A stretch of 34,447 nt of DNA, taken from the NCBI GenBank assembly GCA_029008095.1, contig JAQXJB010000025.1:1-34447 (forward strand). The letters run 5' to 3'. Within the stretch, counting starts at the first letter, position 1. The number at the start of each line of letters is the position of its first letter. This stretch comes from Clostridiales bacterium (GTDB lineage: Bacteria; Bacillota; Clostridia; Oscillospirales; Oscillospiraceae). Below, piece after piece: positions 14,478-21,400 of the stretch. The notes beneath the pieces were generated by a model that had not been told where the DNA came from, did not search any database, and worked only from the letters and a program-made list of their open reading frames with translations. The translations under genes and the position numbers were made by a program.

Positions 14478-14714
14478 ATGACAAACTTTGTTAATTCCGA
14501 AGCTTTTTTCAAGTGGTACGATTCGGTGAGCGCCGATAAAAGGTACGATAAGGATAAGCTGCTGGACGAGGTATTTCAGCAGTATTGCCGAACCCGGAAA
14601 AGCAGCTTTGAGCTTCCCGCGGAAAAGACCGTCACCGGCAAGGCCGAGACTTACAGCTACGAGTTTGAGGATCTCGGCAAGTGCGGCGGAAGCGCGCTGT
14701 TTATTTATTTCTGA
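14478..14714 (+). CDS. Small orphan protein
   Basis: A 78-residue acidic-to-neutral soluble protein that I do not recognise. No membrane segment or known motif is visible. Charged and aromatic residues dominate (FFKWYDSVSADKRYDKDKLLDEVFQQYCRTRKSSF), and the end is SALFIYF. AAAGGAA lies about nine bases before the ATG, and the gene begins 39 bases after the biotin carrier gene in the same direction, so it may be the last gene of that operon. Codon composition resembles its neighbours. It could be a real lineage-specific gene; spurious translation is not excluded. Confidence 0.5.
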   Translation: MTNFVNSEAFFKWYDSVSADKRYDKDKLLDEVFQQYCRTRKSSFELPAEKTVTGKAETYSYEFEDLGKCGGSALFIYF

Positions 14715-14759
14715 TGACAAGCAGAATGTAACAATCAAAACGCATAACAAAAAGACGAT

Positions 14760-14848
14760 GTCATTCTGAGCCACGCGAAGAATCTCCGCACCGAAGGAAC
14801 TGCCAATGTAGACCAACGCCGGAGATTCTTCCCTGCGTTCAGAATGAC
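14760..14848. repeat. Family A palindromic repeat, short copy
   Basis: GTCATTCTGAGCCACGCGAAGAATCTCC-type left arm (no extra inner palindrome) facing GGAGATTCTTCCC...CAGAATGAC. The gap 14715-15564 contains two family A copies, one family C copy, one family B copy and the ABC operon promoter and leader. Confidence 0.85.
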
Positions 14849-14903
14849 ATAACTTTTACATTTCTCCGATAACCCTTTCTGTCACCAATATCCCAATAAC
14901 TCT

Positions 14904-15015
14904 CCCGGCGGAGGCCCGCCCTACGTTCTATCAATAAAAAGGGTGGAGTACCGTAGTACCCGTTCCCCCACGACCTCATTCAGTGAGCGTAGGGCATGGG
15001 CGCGCCCATGCCGTG
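14904..15015. repeat. Family C palindromic repeat
   Basis: CCGGCGGAGGCCCGCC runs into CCTACGTTC, and after about 50 bases GAGCGTAGGGC leads into GGGCATGGGCGCGCCCATGCC-type palindromic DNA. The interior contains the palindromic GGGTGGAGTACCGTAGTACCC segment. Same plan as family B (palindrome plus CTACG word, two modules facing each other) but with different palindromes. Confidence 0.65.
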
Positions 15016-15065
15016 CAATATCGACACGCACAATGTAAAGATAAAACGCATAACAAAAAGACTAT

Positions 15066-15155
15066 GTCATTCTGAGCCACGCGAAGAATCTCCGCACCGA
15101 AGGAACTGCCGATGTAAAACCAACGCCGGAGATTCTTCACTGCGTTCAGAATGAC
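15066..15155. repeat. Family A palindromic repeat, short copy
   Basis: Nearly identical to the copy at 14760-14848. It is followed by GTGTTATCGTTTCTGC (about 15175-15190), the outer end shared by the family. Confidence 0.85.
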
Positions 15156-15206
15156 ATATTTTTTACGCTTATTCGTGTTATCGTTTCTGCAGTTTGTATC
15201 TCAACT

Positions 15207-15317
15207 GCCGCGCGGGCACAATGCACACCCCTACGGTGCAGTTTTTTCTCTTTGTCCGCAATATCGTTTCTGCTGTGTGCATCGTCACACCGTAGGGGCG
15301 ACCATCGTGTCGCCCGC
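15207..15317. repeat. Family B palindromic repeat, full copy
   Basis: GCGGGCACAATGCACACCC leads to CTACGGTG, and CACCGTAGGGG leads to GCGACCATCGTGTCGCCC. Both palindromes carry substitutions relative to other copies. The spacer includes ATATCGTTTCTGC. Confidence 0.8.
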
Positions 15318-15450
15318 AATTCCGCAGCAACTGTTTTTTACATTTGTACGCAGGGTACTTTCTGCTGCGGATATCGCAAGGGCCTGTTATCCGTGGAAGA
15401 TATATATAAAACTAATACCCTAAATTAATAGTTTTTTTACAAAAATACTG

Positions 15451-15478
15451 TTGACAATCCGCATATTTATATTATACT
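15451..15478 (+). promoter_or_regulatory. Promoter of the ABC exporter operon
   Basis: A consensus -35 TTGACA (15451-15456), 16 bases, then TATACT (15473-15478). The predicted start near 15485 leaves an 80-base leader with three inverted repeats. Confidence 0.75.
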
Positions 15479-15486
15479 AAGCGTGT

Positions 15487-15504
15487 ACCGTCTGTATAGA
15501 CGGT
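15487..15504 (+). promoter_or_regulatory. Perfect palindrome at the ABC operon transcription start
   Basis: ACCGTCT-GTAT-AGACGGT, seven-bp arms, followed by TTTATTTT. As DNA it resembles a TetR-type operator placed over the start site; as RNA it would be a hairpin with a U-rich tail, an early terminator. Which applies is unknown. Confidence 0.5.
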
Positions 15505-15509
15505 TTTAT

Positions 15510-15551
15510 TTTAGTAAACTAAATTAAGCGTTTTATAATAGTACGCTTAAT
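15510..15551 (+). promoter_or_regulatory. Second palindrome and ribosome-site hairpin in the ABC operon leader
   Basis: TTTAGT-AA-ACTAAA (15510-15523) resembles a MarR-type operator. ATTAAGCGT (15523-15531) and ACGCTTAAT (15543-15551) are nine-base perfect arms that end directly against the ribosome site GGAGGTG, so folding could alter access to it. Confidence 0.5.
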
Positions 15552-15564
15552 GGAGGTGTTTTGT

Positions 15565-17328
15565 TTGGTAAAGCGTATTGCAGGCTGCATACGCGAGTTC
15601 AAGGTGTACGCCATTCTGGCGCCTATCTTCGTTGCCCTTGAGTGTTTCCTTGAGGTGTTGATCCCTTACCTGATGTCCAAGCTTCTGGATAAGGGCATCA
15701 ACGTCCCCGGCGGCGATATGAGCCAGATTTTGAAGTACGGTTTGATCATCGCGGGCTGCGCCATTGTTTCCCTGATTTGCGGCGCATGCTGCGGCGTAAC
15801 CTCTTCCCGCGCGTCTGTGGGCTTCGCGAGAAACCTCAGACATGATATGTACCACAAGGTGCAGGAATACTCCTTCTCCAACATCGATAAGTTCAGCACG
15901 GCCAGTATCGTCACTCGTCTGACCTCCGATGTGAGCAACGTCCAGATGGCGTTTATGACCATTATCCGCGTTATGGTAAGAAGCCCGCTGATGATGATAT
16001 TTGCCCTCTTCTTCTGCTTCCGCATCAACCATAAGATCACTTGGGTGTTCCTGGCGGCTGTACCCGTCCTGGCGATCGGTCTCTTCCTGCTCATGAGCAA
16101 GGCTCATCCCATCTTTGAGCGCGTCTTCCGCAAGTATGATAAGCTCAACGAGGTCGTGGAAGAGGACCTGCGCGGCATCCGCGTGGTCAAGGCATTTGTC
16201 CGCGAAGACTATGAGCGGGATAAGTTCAAGGCCGCCTCCGCCGACATCTACAATGAGTTTGTCACCGCCGAGCGTATCCTCTCCTTCAACCGCCCGCTGA
16301 TGTCCTTCTGCATGTATGCTTGCCAGCTCCTTGTTTACTGGCTGGGCGCGCAGATAATCGTCAACAGCGGCGGCACTGAGATGACCGTCGGTACCCTCTC
16401 CAGCTTCATGAGCTACGCTACCCAGCTTCTCATGAGCCTGATGATGCTCTCTCAGGTCTTTGTCATGATAACCATGGCTCGCGCCAGCGCTGAGCGTGTC
16501 TGCGAGATACTCACCGAGGAGAGCGACATTCAGAACCCCGCCACCCCCGTCACCGAGGTAAAAGACGGCAGCGTCCGCTTCAAGAACGTAAGCTTCGGCT
16601 ACGGACGTACCGGCGACGGCCGCCAGTGCCTCTCTGATATAAACCTGGAGATAGAGTCCGGCCAGACCATAGGCATCATCGGCGGCACCGGCTCCTCCAA
16701 GTCCAGCCTTGTGCAGCTTATCCCCCGCCTTTACGACGTAACGGGCGGCAGTGTTGAGGTTGGCGGCGTTGACGTCCGCGATTACGATATCACCACTCTG
16801 CGCAACTCCGTTGCCATGGTGCTGCAGAAGAACGTCCTCTTCTCCGGTACCCTAAAGGAGAACCTGCGCTGGGGCAAGGAGGACGCCACCGACGAGGAGA
16901 TAATCCACGCCTGCCGGCTGGCTCAGGCCGATGGCTTCATAAGCGAGATGCCGGATGGCTACGATACATATATCGAGCAGGGAGGCTCCAACGTATCCGG
17001 CGGCCAGAAGCAGCGTATCTGCATCGCCCGCGCGCTGCTCAAGAAGCCCAAAATACTCATTCTTGACGACTCCACCAGCGCCGTAGATACCGCCACGGAC
17101 GCGTCTATCCGCCGCGCCTTCCGCGAGGAGATACCCAATACCACCAAGTTCATCATCGCTCAGCGTATCGCCTCCGTACAGGACGCCGACAAGATAATCG
17201 TTCTGGAGAACGGCCGTATAGACGGCTTCGGTACTCACGATGAGCTCATGGAAAACAACGAAATATACCGCGAGGTATATATGTCTCAGCAGAAGGGAGG
17301 CGGAGATTTCGATGGCGAACAAGGATAA
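15565..17328 (+). CDS. Type IV ABC exporter subunit with degenerate ATP site
   Basis: A 587-residue half transporter: a six-helix exporter domain (about 1-315) and a C-terminal ATP-binding domain. Walker A is GGTGSSKSS (about 373-381), the signature is VSGGQKQR (about 477-484), and Walker B is ILILDDSTSAVD, with Asp502 where the catalytic Glu should be. The switch histidine is Gln (IIAQRIAS, about Q533). These changes mark the non-hydrolysing site of heterodimeric exporters such as BmrCD, TmrAB and TM287/288. The TTG at 15565 was chosen because GGAGGTG lies six bases upstream; the in-frame ATG at 15550 overlaps the leader hairpin. It overlaps the next gene by 17 bases, and the two products should form one exporter. 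The substrate is unknown; drug or peptide/lipid export is typical. Confidence 0.93.
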   Translation: MVKRIAGCIREFKVYAILAPIFVALECFLEVLIPYLMSKLLDKGINVPGGDMSQILKYGLIIAGCAIVSLICGACCGVTSSRASVGFARNLRHDMYHKVQEYSFSNIDKFSTASIVTRLTSDVSNVQMAFMTIIRVMVRSPLMMIFALFFCFRINHKITWVFLAAVPVLAIGLFLLMSKAHPIFERVFRKYDKLNEVVEEDLRGIRVVKAFVREDYERDKFKAASADIYNEFVTAERILSFNRPLMSFCMYACQLLVYWLGAQIIVNSGGTEMTVGTLSSFMSYATQLLMSLMMLSQVFVMITMARASAERVCEILTEESDIQNPATPVTEVKDGSVRFKNVSFGYGRTGDGRQCLSDINLEIESGQTIGIIGGTGSSKSSLVQLIPRLYDVTGGSVEVGGVDVRDYDITTLRNSVAMVLQKNVLFSGTLKENLRWGKEDATDEEIIHACRLAQADGFISEMPDGYDTYIEQGGSNVSGGQKQRICIARALLKKPKILILDDSTSAVDTATDASIRRAFREEIPNTTKFIIAQRIASVQDADKIIVLENGRIDGFGTHDELMENNEIYREVYMSQQKGGGDFDGEQG

Positions 17329-19402
17329 TATGAAGGAAAACCTGCCCCCTCAGGAGGCGCAGAACAAAATGCCGCCTCCGCCGGACGCGGATAACGACGT
17401 TCCCAACCAGTTCAAGGATTTCGGCATCGAGACCCCCCAGGGTCACAGCGCCGCGAGCAAGCGTATGCGCGTCAACCCCTCTCTTCGTGGCGGAGGCCCT
17501 CCGGGCCCCGGCCGCCGTGGCGGCCCCAAGGTAAAGCTGACCGGCGAGGCAAAGGCGCTTATGAAGCGCCTCATCTGGGGCTATGTTATCAAGCCCTATA
17601 AATTCCGCGTCATCGCGATCGTTCTCTGCATCCTGCTCACATCCGTGGCCTCCTCGGCCTCCGGTATCTTCCTGGGCAAACTGATCGACAACTATATTAC
17701 CCCCCTCTCCTCCGCGGTGAACCCCGATTTTCACGGGCTGTTTATGGCAATTCTCGGCATGGGCGGCATATTCCTTGCCGGTATCGTCTGCGAGTGGCTG
17801 CGCCAGTGGCTTATGATAACCCTTGGCCAGGGCGTGCTGCGCGATGTGCGTGACAGCATGTTTGAGCACATGCAGACCCTGCCCATCAAGTATTTCGATA
17901 CCAATACCTACGGCAAGGTAATGAGTCACTTCACCAACGATACCGATACTCTCCGCCAGCTCATTACCATGACTCTGCCCCAGGCCGTCACGTCCCTTAT
18001 CACCATTGTTGTCGTTTTCATTTCAATGGTCAGCGTAAGCATCTGGCTCACCATTGTTGTACTGCTCTTTGTAGCTCTGATGCTGTTCATTACCGGCAAG
18101 CTGGGCGGCCTCTCCTCCAAGTTCTTCATTAAGCAGCAGTACTCCCTCGCCGTCGTAAACGGCTACATTGAGGAAATGGTAAGCGGCCAGAAGGTCGTCA
18201 AGGTGTTCTGCCATGAGGATATCGCCAAGAAGGAGTTCGACGAGTGCAATGACGAGCTTTGGGAGAACGCTACCAGCGCCAACACCCTGACCAGCATCCT
18301 CATGCCTATCCTCGGCAACATGGGCAACCTCCAATACGCTGTCATCGCCATAGCTGGCGGCGCTCTGGCTGTCGCCGGTATGGGTATATCCCTCGGTAAT
18401 ATCGCCTCTTTCCTCCAGCTCTCCAGAAACTTCACCATGCCTGTGACCCAGATATCCGAGCAGTTCAACTCCGTGGTCATGGCAATGGCCGGCGCGGGCC
18501 GCATCTTCAAGCTTCTTGATGCCGAGCCCGAGACGGACGACGGAGACGTTACCCTCGTCAATGCCGTTGAGAACGCCGACGGAACCATCACCGAGACCAG
18601 CAAGCGCACCAACACCTGGGCCTGGAAGCGTCCCAATCCCTCCGGCGGCTATGATTACACCAAGCTCACCGGCGATGTGGTGCTCAGCAATGTGGACTTC
18701 GGCTATACTCCCGAGAAGATCGTTCTTCATGACGTAAGCCTGTACGCCGAGCCTGGTCAGAAGGTTGCCTTCGTAGGCGCTACCGGCGCGGGCAAGACCA
18801 CCATCACCAACCTTATCAACCGCTTCTATGATATCCAGGACGGCACCATTACCTATGACGGTATTCCCGTCAAGGAGATAAAGAAGGCTGACCTTCGCCG
18901 CTCTCTGGGCATGGTTCTTCAGGACGTCAACCTCTTCACCGGCACCGTCCGCGAGAATATCCGCTATGGTAAGCTGGACGCCACTGACGAGGAGATAGTC
19001 GCGGCGGCAAAGCTTGCCAACGCCCACGGCTTCATTTCCATGCTGCCCGAGGGCTATGATACCGTCCTTTCCGGCGACGGCTCCGGCCTCTCTCAGGGTC
19101 AGCGCCAGCTTCTGGCTATCGCCCGCTGCGCCGTTGCCGATCCCCCGGTCATGATTCTGGATGAGGCTACCAGCTCTATCGATACCCGAACCGAGGCGCT
19201 GGTACAGAAGGGCATGGACCGGCTCATGCAGGGCCGCACGACCTTTGTTATCGCCCACCGCCTTTCCACCGTTCAGAACTCCGACGTTATCATGGTTCTT
19301 GAAAACGGCCGCATCATCGAGCGCGGCAACCACGATGAACTTATTGAGCACAAAGGCAAGTATTACCAGCTCTATACCGGCAACTTCGAAGAAGTAGAAT
19401 AA
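17312..19402 (+). CDS. Type IV ABC exporter subunit with canonical ATP site
   Basis: A 696-residue partner half transporter. An unusually long, Pro- and Gly-rich cytosolic extension (about 1-86, including PPPPDADNDVPNQF and GGGPPGPGRRGGP) precedes the first helix. The exporter domain spans about 87-400. Before the ATP-binding domain lies an insert of about 45 residues (407-454, with TWAWKRPNPSGGYD). Walker A GATGAGKT (489-496), Walker B MILDEATS (catalytic E618) and switch H649 (VIAHRLS) are intact. The signature is LSQGQ (593-597) instead of LSGGQ; it would face the degenerate Walker site of the partner, as in other heterodimers. GGAG and AAGGGAGG precede the ATG, inside the end of the upstream gene, so the two are translationally coupled. 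A strong terminator follows. Confidence 0.94.
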   Translation: MANKDNMKENLPPQEAQNKMPPPPDADNDVPNQFKDFGIETPQGHSAASKRMRVNPSLRGGGPPGPGRRGGPKVKLTGEAKALMKRLIWGYVIKPYKFRVIAIVLCILLTSVASSASGIFLGKLIDNYITPLSSAVNPDFHGLFMAILGMGGIFLAGIVCEWLRQWLMITLGQGVLRDVRDSMFEHMQTLPIKYFDTNTYGKVMSHFTNDTDTLRQLITMTLPQAVTSLITIVVVFISMVSVSIWLTIVVLLFVALMLFITGKLGGLSSKFFIKQQYSLAVVNGYIEEMVSGQKVVKVFCHEDIAKKEFDECNDELWENATSANTLTSILMPILGNMGNLQYAVIAIAGGALAVAGMGISLGNIASFLQLSRNFTMPVTQISEQFNSVVMAMAGAGRIFKLLDAEPETDDGDVTLVNAVENADGTITETSKRTNTWAWKRPNPSGGYDYTKLTGDVVLSNVDFGYTPEKIVLHDVSLYAEPGQKVAFVGATGAGKTTITNLINRFYDIQDGTITYDGIPVKEIKKADLRRSLGMVLQDVNLFTGTVRENIRYGKLDATDEEIVAAAKLANAHGFISMLPEGYDTVLSGDGSGLSQGQRQLLAIARCAVADPPVMILDEATSSIDTRTEALVQKGMDRLMQGRTTFVIAHRLSTVQNSDVIMVLENGRIIERGNHDELIEHKGKYYQLYTGNFEEVE

Positions 19403-19410
19403 AACGCACA

Positions 19411-19445
19411 GGCTCCCCCTCCGGTTTCGGAGGGGGAGCCTTTTG
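19411..19445 (+). terminator. Rho-independent terminator of the ABC operon
   Basis: GGCTCCCCCTCCG and CGGAGGGGGAGCC (19411-19423 with 19428-19440), a 13-bp stem with loop GTTT, followed by TTTTG. Confidence 0.92.
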
Positions 19446-19510
19446 TCCGCCTTGGAGTTAGGAATAAGGAGCTATTGAGTGTAGGATAAGTGCATTCGTC
19501 TTTCCAGCAA

Positions 19511-19540
19511 CCTCATGCAGTGAGCGTAGGGCAGGGGCGA
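19511..19540. repeat. Family C half module
   Basis: CCTCATGCAGTGAGCGTAGG followed by GCAGGGGCG matches the right module of the family C copy near 14970-15000 but is truncated and runs into the family D array. Confidence 0.55.
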
Positions 19541-19555
19541 TTCTCAAACGAAAAA

Positions 19556-19718
19556 ATCCCTTTCAGGATTTGTGAAATTTGCTTCGCAAGTGAAATATGG
19601 CTTCGCCATGTGAAATGCCTGCGGGCGTGAGGGGATTTATTTCCTTTCACTTTTCGCGTAAGCGGAAAATTTCACAATGACCGAAGGTCATTCTTTCACA
19701 TCCGAAGGATATTTCACT
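19556..19718. repeat. Family D array: GTGAAAT words separated by hairpins
   Basis: The left half holds three GTGAAAT words separated by small hairpins (AAATCC/GGATTT, TTGC-TTC-GCAA, ATGGC-TTC-GCCAT). After a central GCCTGCGGGC region the right half holds four TTTCAC words separated by TTTTCGC-GTAA-GCGGAAAA, AATGACC-GAA-GGTCATT and ATCC-GAA-GGAT. The two halves are inverted with respect to each other: the words are complementary and the loops switch from TTC to GAA. The stems differ from unit to unit. It is followed at once by a right half of family A. No gene is seen in 19446-19972. Confidence 0.8.
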
Positions 19719-19766
19719 GCCGATGTAAAACCAACGTCGGAGATTCTTCACTGCGTTCAGAATGAC
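19719..19766. repeat. Family A right half fused to the family D array
   Basis: Only the right side of family A is present (CCGATGTAAAACCAACG, then the GGAGATTCTTC arm and CAGAATGAC). The left half is replaced by the family D array. The same fusion occurs at 34109-34266. Confidence 0.8.
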
Positions 19767-19863
19767 ATTGCTTTTACATATACTCGTATGATCGTTTTGC
19801 GTTAAAAATCGCAACTGCCACGGCGCAGGGCAAAAAATCTTACATTTTACTGGCAGTATTTTC

Positions 19864-19892
19864 TTGAACAAAGCAAAAATTTGTGATATACT
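19864..19892 (+). promoter_or_regulatory. Promoter for the second URO-D gene
   Basis: TTGAAC (19864-19869), 17 bases, TATACT (19887-19892), with an extended -10 TG at 19884-19885. It predicts a leader of about 75 bases. Confidence 0.7.
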
Positions 19893-19972
19893 GCAAAAAA
19901 GACCCCTCGGGAAAAATTGATTTTGTGCAATAAGTTTAAATGTGGCCCGCACATTGAAAGGAGAAGCTCAAA

Positions 19973-21007
19973 ATGGCAGCAACCCGCACAATGAAGGAAA
20001 ACTATCTCGGTATGGCAAAGGGTATTGCCCCTGATTTCCTTCTTCAGTACAGCTATGGCGTAAACCCCTATTCCAAGCGCGCTCCCTTAACGATCGGCAG
20101 TGGCCCCTCCATTCTCCGCGAGCGCAGAACCGCGGACGGCGGCTATGACGTTTGGGGCGTAAAGTACGTGGCCAACCGTGAGGCCGGCTTCGCAGGCCTG
20201 CCCGAGCCCGGCAACTTTATCCTTGACGATATTACAAAGTGGCGCGACGTTATCAAGGCTCCCGACCTCTCTGACGTGGACTGGGAGAAGGTTGCCAAAA
20301 AGGATATGGAAAACCTGGCCAAGTCCGGTCTTGACCCCAACCAGAGCGCTCTATCTTTTCATATGCACGGCGGCTATTTCCAGGAGCTTATGGCTTTTAT
20401 GGGCTTCGTTGAGGGCCTCTGCGCCATCCAGGAGGAGCCCGAAGAGGTATATGCCCTCTTTGACTATATGTGTTCCTTCTATGAGGACGTAGCAAAGAAG
20501 TCCATTAAATACTATAATGCCGAGCTGTATCAGATCACCGATGATGTGGCAGCCTGGGGCGCGCCCTTCGTATCCCCCAAGCAGTACAGAGAGCTTATTA
20601 AGCCCTTCCAGGTACGCGAAGCCCAGATAGGCAACGATTTGGGTATTCCCATTGCCATGCACTGCTGCGGCAAATGCGACATGCTGGTGGACGATTGGGT
20701 AGAGTTCGGCGTAAGATTCTGGGATCCTCCCCAGACCTGCAACGACCTGCTCTCCATCCAGAAGAAGTACGGCAACAAAATCATTCTCGCCGGCTGCTTC
20801 GATGTTCTCGGCGATATGCTCAGCCCCAACTATTCCGAGGAAAAATTCAAGCAGGATGTCAGGGACTGCATCGATACATACAGCAAGGAGGCCCTCTTCG
20901 TATTCAACCACTGGCTCTTCGGCGACCCGGACAATGACCTCTTCAATGACCGCAACCGCTGGATGACCGAGGTAGTCGAAAGCTACGGCCTGGATATTTA
21001 TAAGTAA
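19973..21007 (+). CDS. URO-D superfamily protein with retained metal-site motif
   Basis: A 344-residue TIM-barrel protein of the URO-D/methyltransferase (MtaA/CmuA-like) superfamily. IAMHCCGKCD (227-236) carries H230 with C231/C232, and IILAGCFDVLG has C275. Family corrinoid methyltransferases bind zinc through His-X-Cys plus a later Cys, so a metal site is plausible here. The N-terminal part (GPSILRERRTADGGYDVWGVKYV) is typical of the non-heme branch. No corrinoid protein or methyltransferase partner (MtaB/MtaC type) is encoded nearby, so a one-carbon role is only a possibility. GAAAGGAG precedes the ATG. The gene has its own promoter. It is distinct from the paralogue at 309-1322, which lacks the cysteines. 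Confidence 0.87.
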   Translation: MAATRTMKENYLGMAKGIAPDFLLQYSYGVNPYSKRAPLTIGSGPSILRERRTADGGYDVWGVKYVANREAGFAGLPEPGNFILDDITKWRDVIKAPDLSDVDWEKVAKKDMENLAKSGLDPNQSALSFHMHGGYFQELMAFMGFVEGLCAIQEEPEEVYALFDYMCSFYEDVAKKSIKYYNAELYQITDDVAAWGAPFVSPKQYRELIKPFQVREAQIGNDLGIPIAMHCCGKCDMLVDDWVEFGVRFWDPPQTCNDLLSIQKKYGNKIILAGCFDVLGDMLSPNYSEEKFKQDVRDCIDTYSKEALFVFNHWLFGDPDNDLFNDRNRWMTEVVESYGLDIYK

Positions 21008-21019
21008 GAGCCGTTCCGC

Positions 21020-21051
21020 ACCGTAGGGGCGACCATTGGTCGCCCGCCGGT
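21020..21051. repeat. Family B half module
   Basis: CCGTAGGGGCGACC-ATT-GGTCGCCCGCC, a single module, followed by ACGCAATAAC. It lies just after the URO-D gene and may end its transcript as a hairpin, though no T-run follows. The gap 21008-21400 holds this, two family A stretches, another family B half and the PFOR terminator. Confidence 0.75.
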
Positions 21052-21064
21052 ACGCAATAACTAT

Positions 21065-21093
21065 GTCATTCCGAGCCACGCGAGGAATCTCCC
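21065..21093. repeat. Family A left half
   Basis: GTCATTCCGAGCCACGCGAG then GAATCTCC, only the left half; no facing right half before the next full copy. Confidence 0.65.
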
Positions 21094-21142
21094 AGCCAAC
21101 GAACCGCACAACGGAACGATAAAACGCAAAACCCTAAAACAT

Positions 21143-21231
21143 GTCATTCTAAACGTTGTGAAGAATCTCCCGTGTAACGACAATGCCCATCTAAAACCAG
21201 CATGGGAGATCCCTCGCAAGCTCAGGGTGAC
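21143..21231. repeat. Family A palindromic repeat, diverged copy
   Basis: GTCATTCTAAACGTTGTGAA then GAATCTCC on the left; GGGAGATCCCTCGCAAGCTCAG type right arm ending GGGTGAC. The outer right end ATCATCGTTTTTGC (about 21254-21267) is still recognisable. Confidence 0.75.
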
Positions 21232-21285
21232 ATGTTTTTTTACATTTCTTCCTATCATCGTTTTTGCGGTGGATATCGGAACCGC

Positions 21286-21310
21286 TGGCGTGCAATGCAC
21301 GCCCCTACGG
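21286..21310. repeat. Family B half module
   Basis: GGCGTGCAATGCACGCC followed by CCTACGG, the other palindrome type of family B, standing alone. Confidence 0.7.
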
Positions 21311-21350
21311 TACGCAGCCAAACACCCGCTCAACGGAACAAAAACAGGAA

Positions 21351-21381
21351 ATCCCGCCCATCCAGTTTGGATGGGCGGGAT
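21351..21381 (-). terminator. Rho-independent terminator of the PFOR gene
   Basis: ATCCCGCCCATCC (21351-21363) and GGATGGGCGGGAT (21369-21381) form a 13-bp stem. On the minus strand it is followed by TTCCTGTTTTTG, a moderate T-tract. It lies 20 bases after the PFOR stop. Confidence 0.82.
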
Positions 21382-21400
21382 ATTTTACGCGGTGAAGGGG

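Noticed and set aside
15151-15423. Small open frames inside repeat-filled gaps (also 161-361, 4374-4568, 26537-26852, 30335-30780, 34042-34366)
   Set aside because: They are translations of family A and B repeats, recur with the same peptide fragments in several gaps, and lack ribosome sites.
15550-15564. ATG at 15550 as the start of the first ABC subunit
   Set aside because: It overlaps the leader hairpin and directly precedes the ribosome site GGAGGTG, which is correctly spaced for the TTG at 15565.
19556-19718. CRISPR array
   Set aside because: The repeated word is only seven bases, spacing is 11-19 bases, the intervening units are palindromic, and the array is inverted around its centre. 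No cas genes are nearby.
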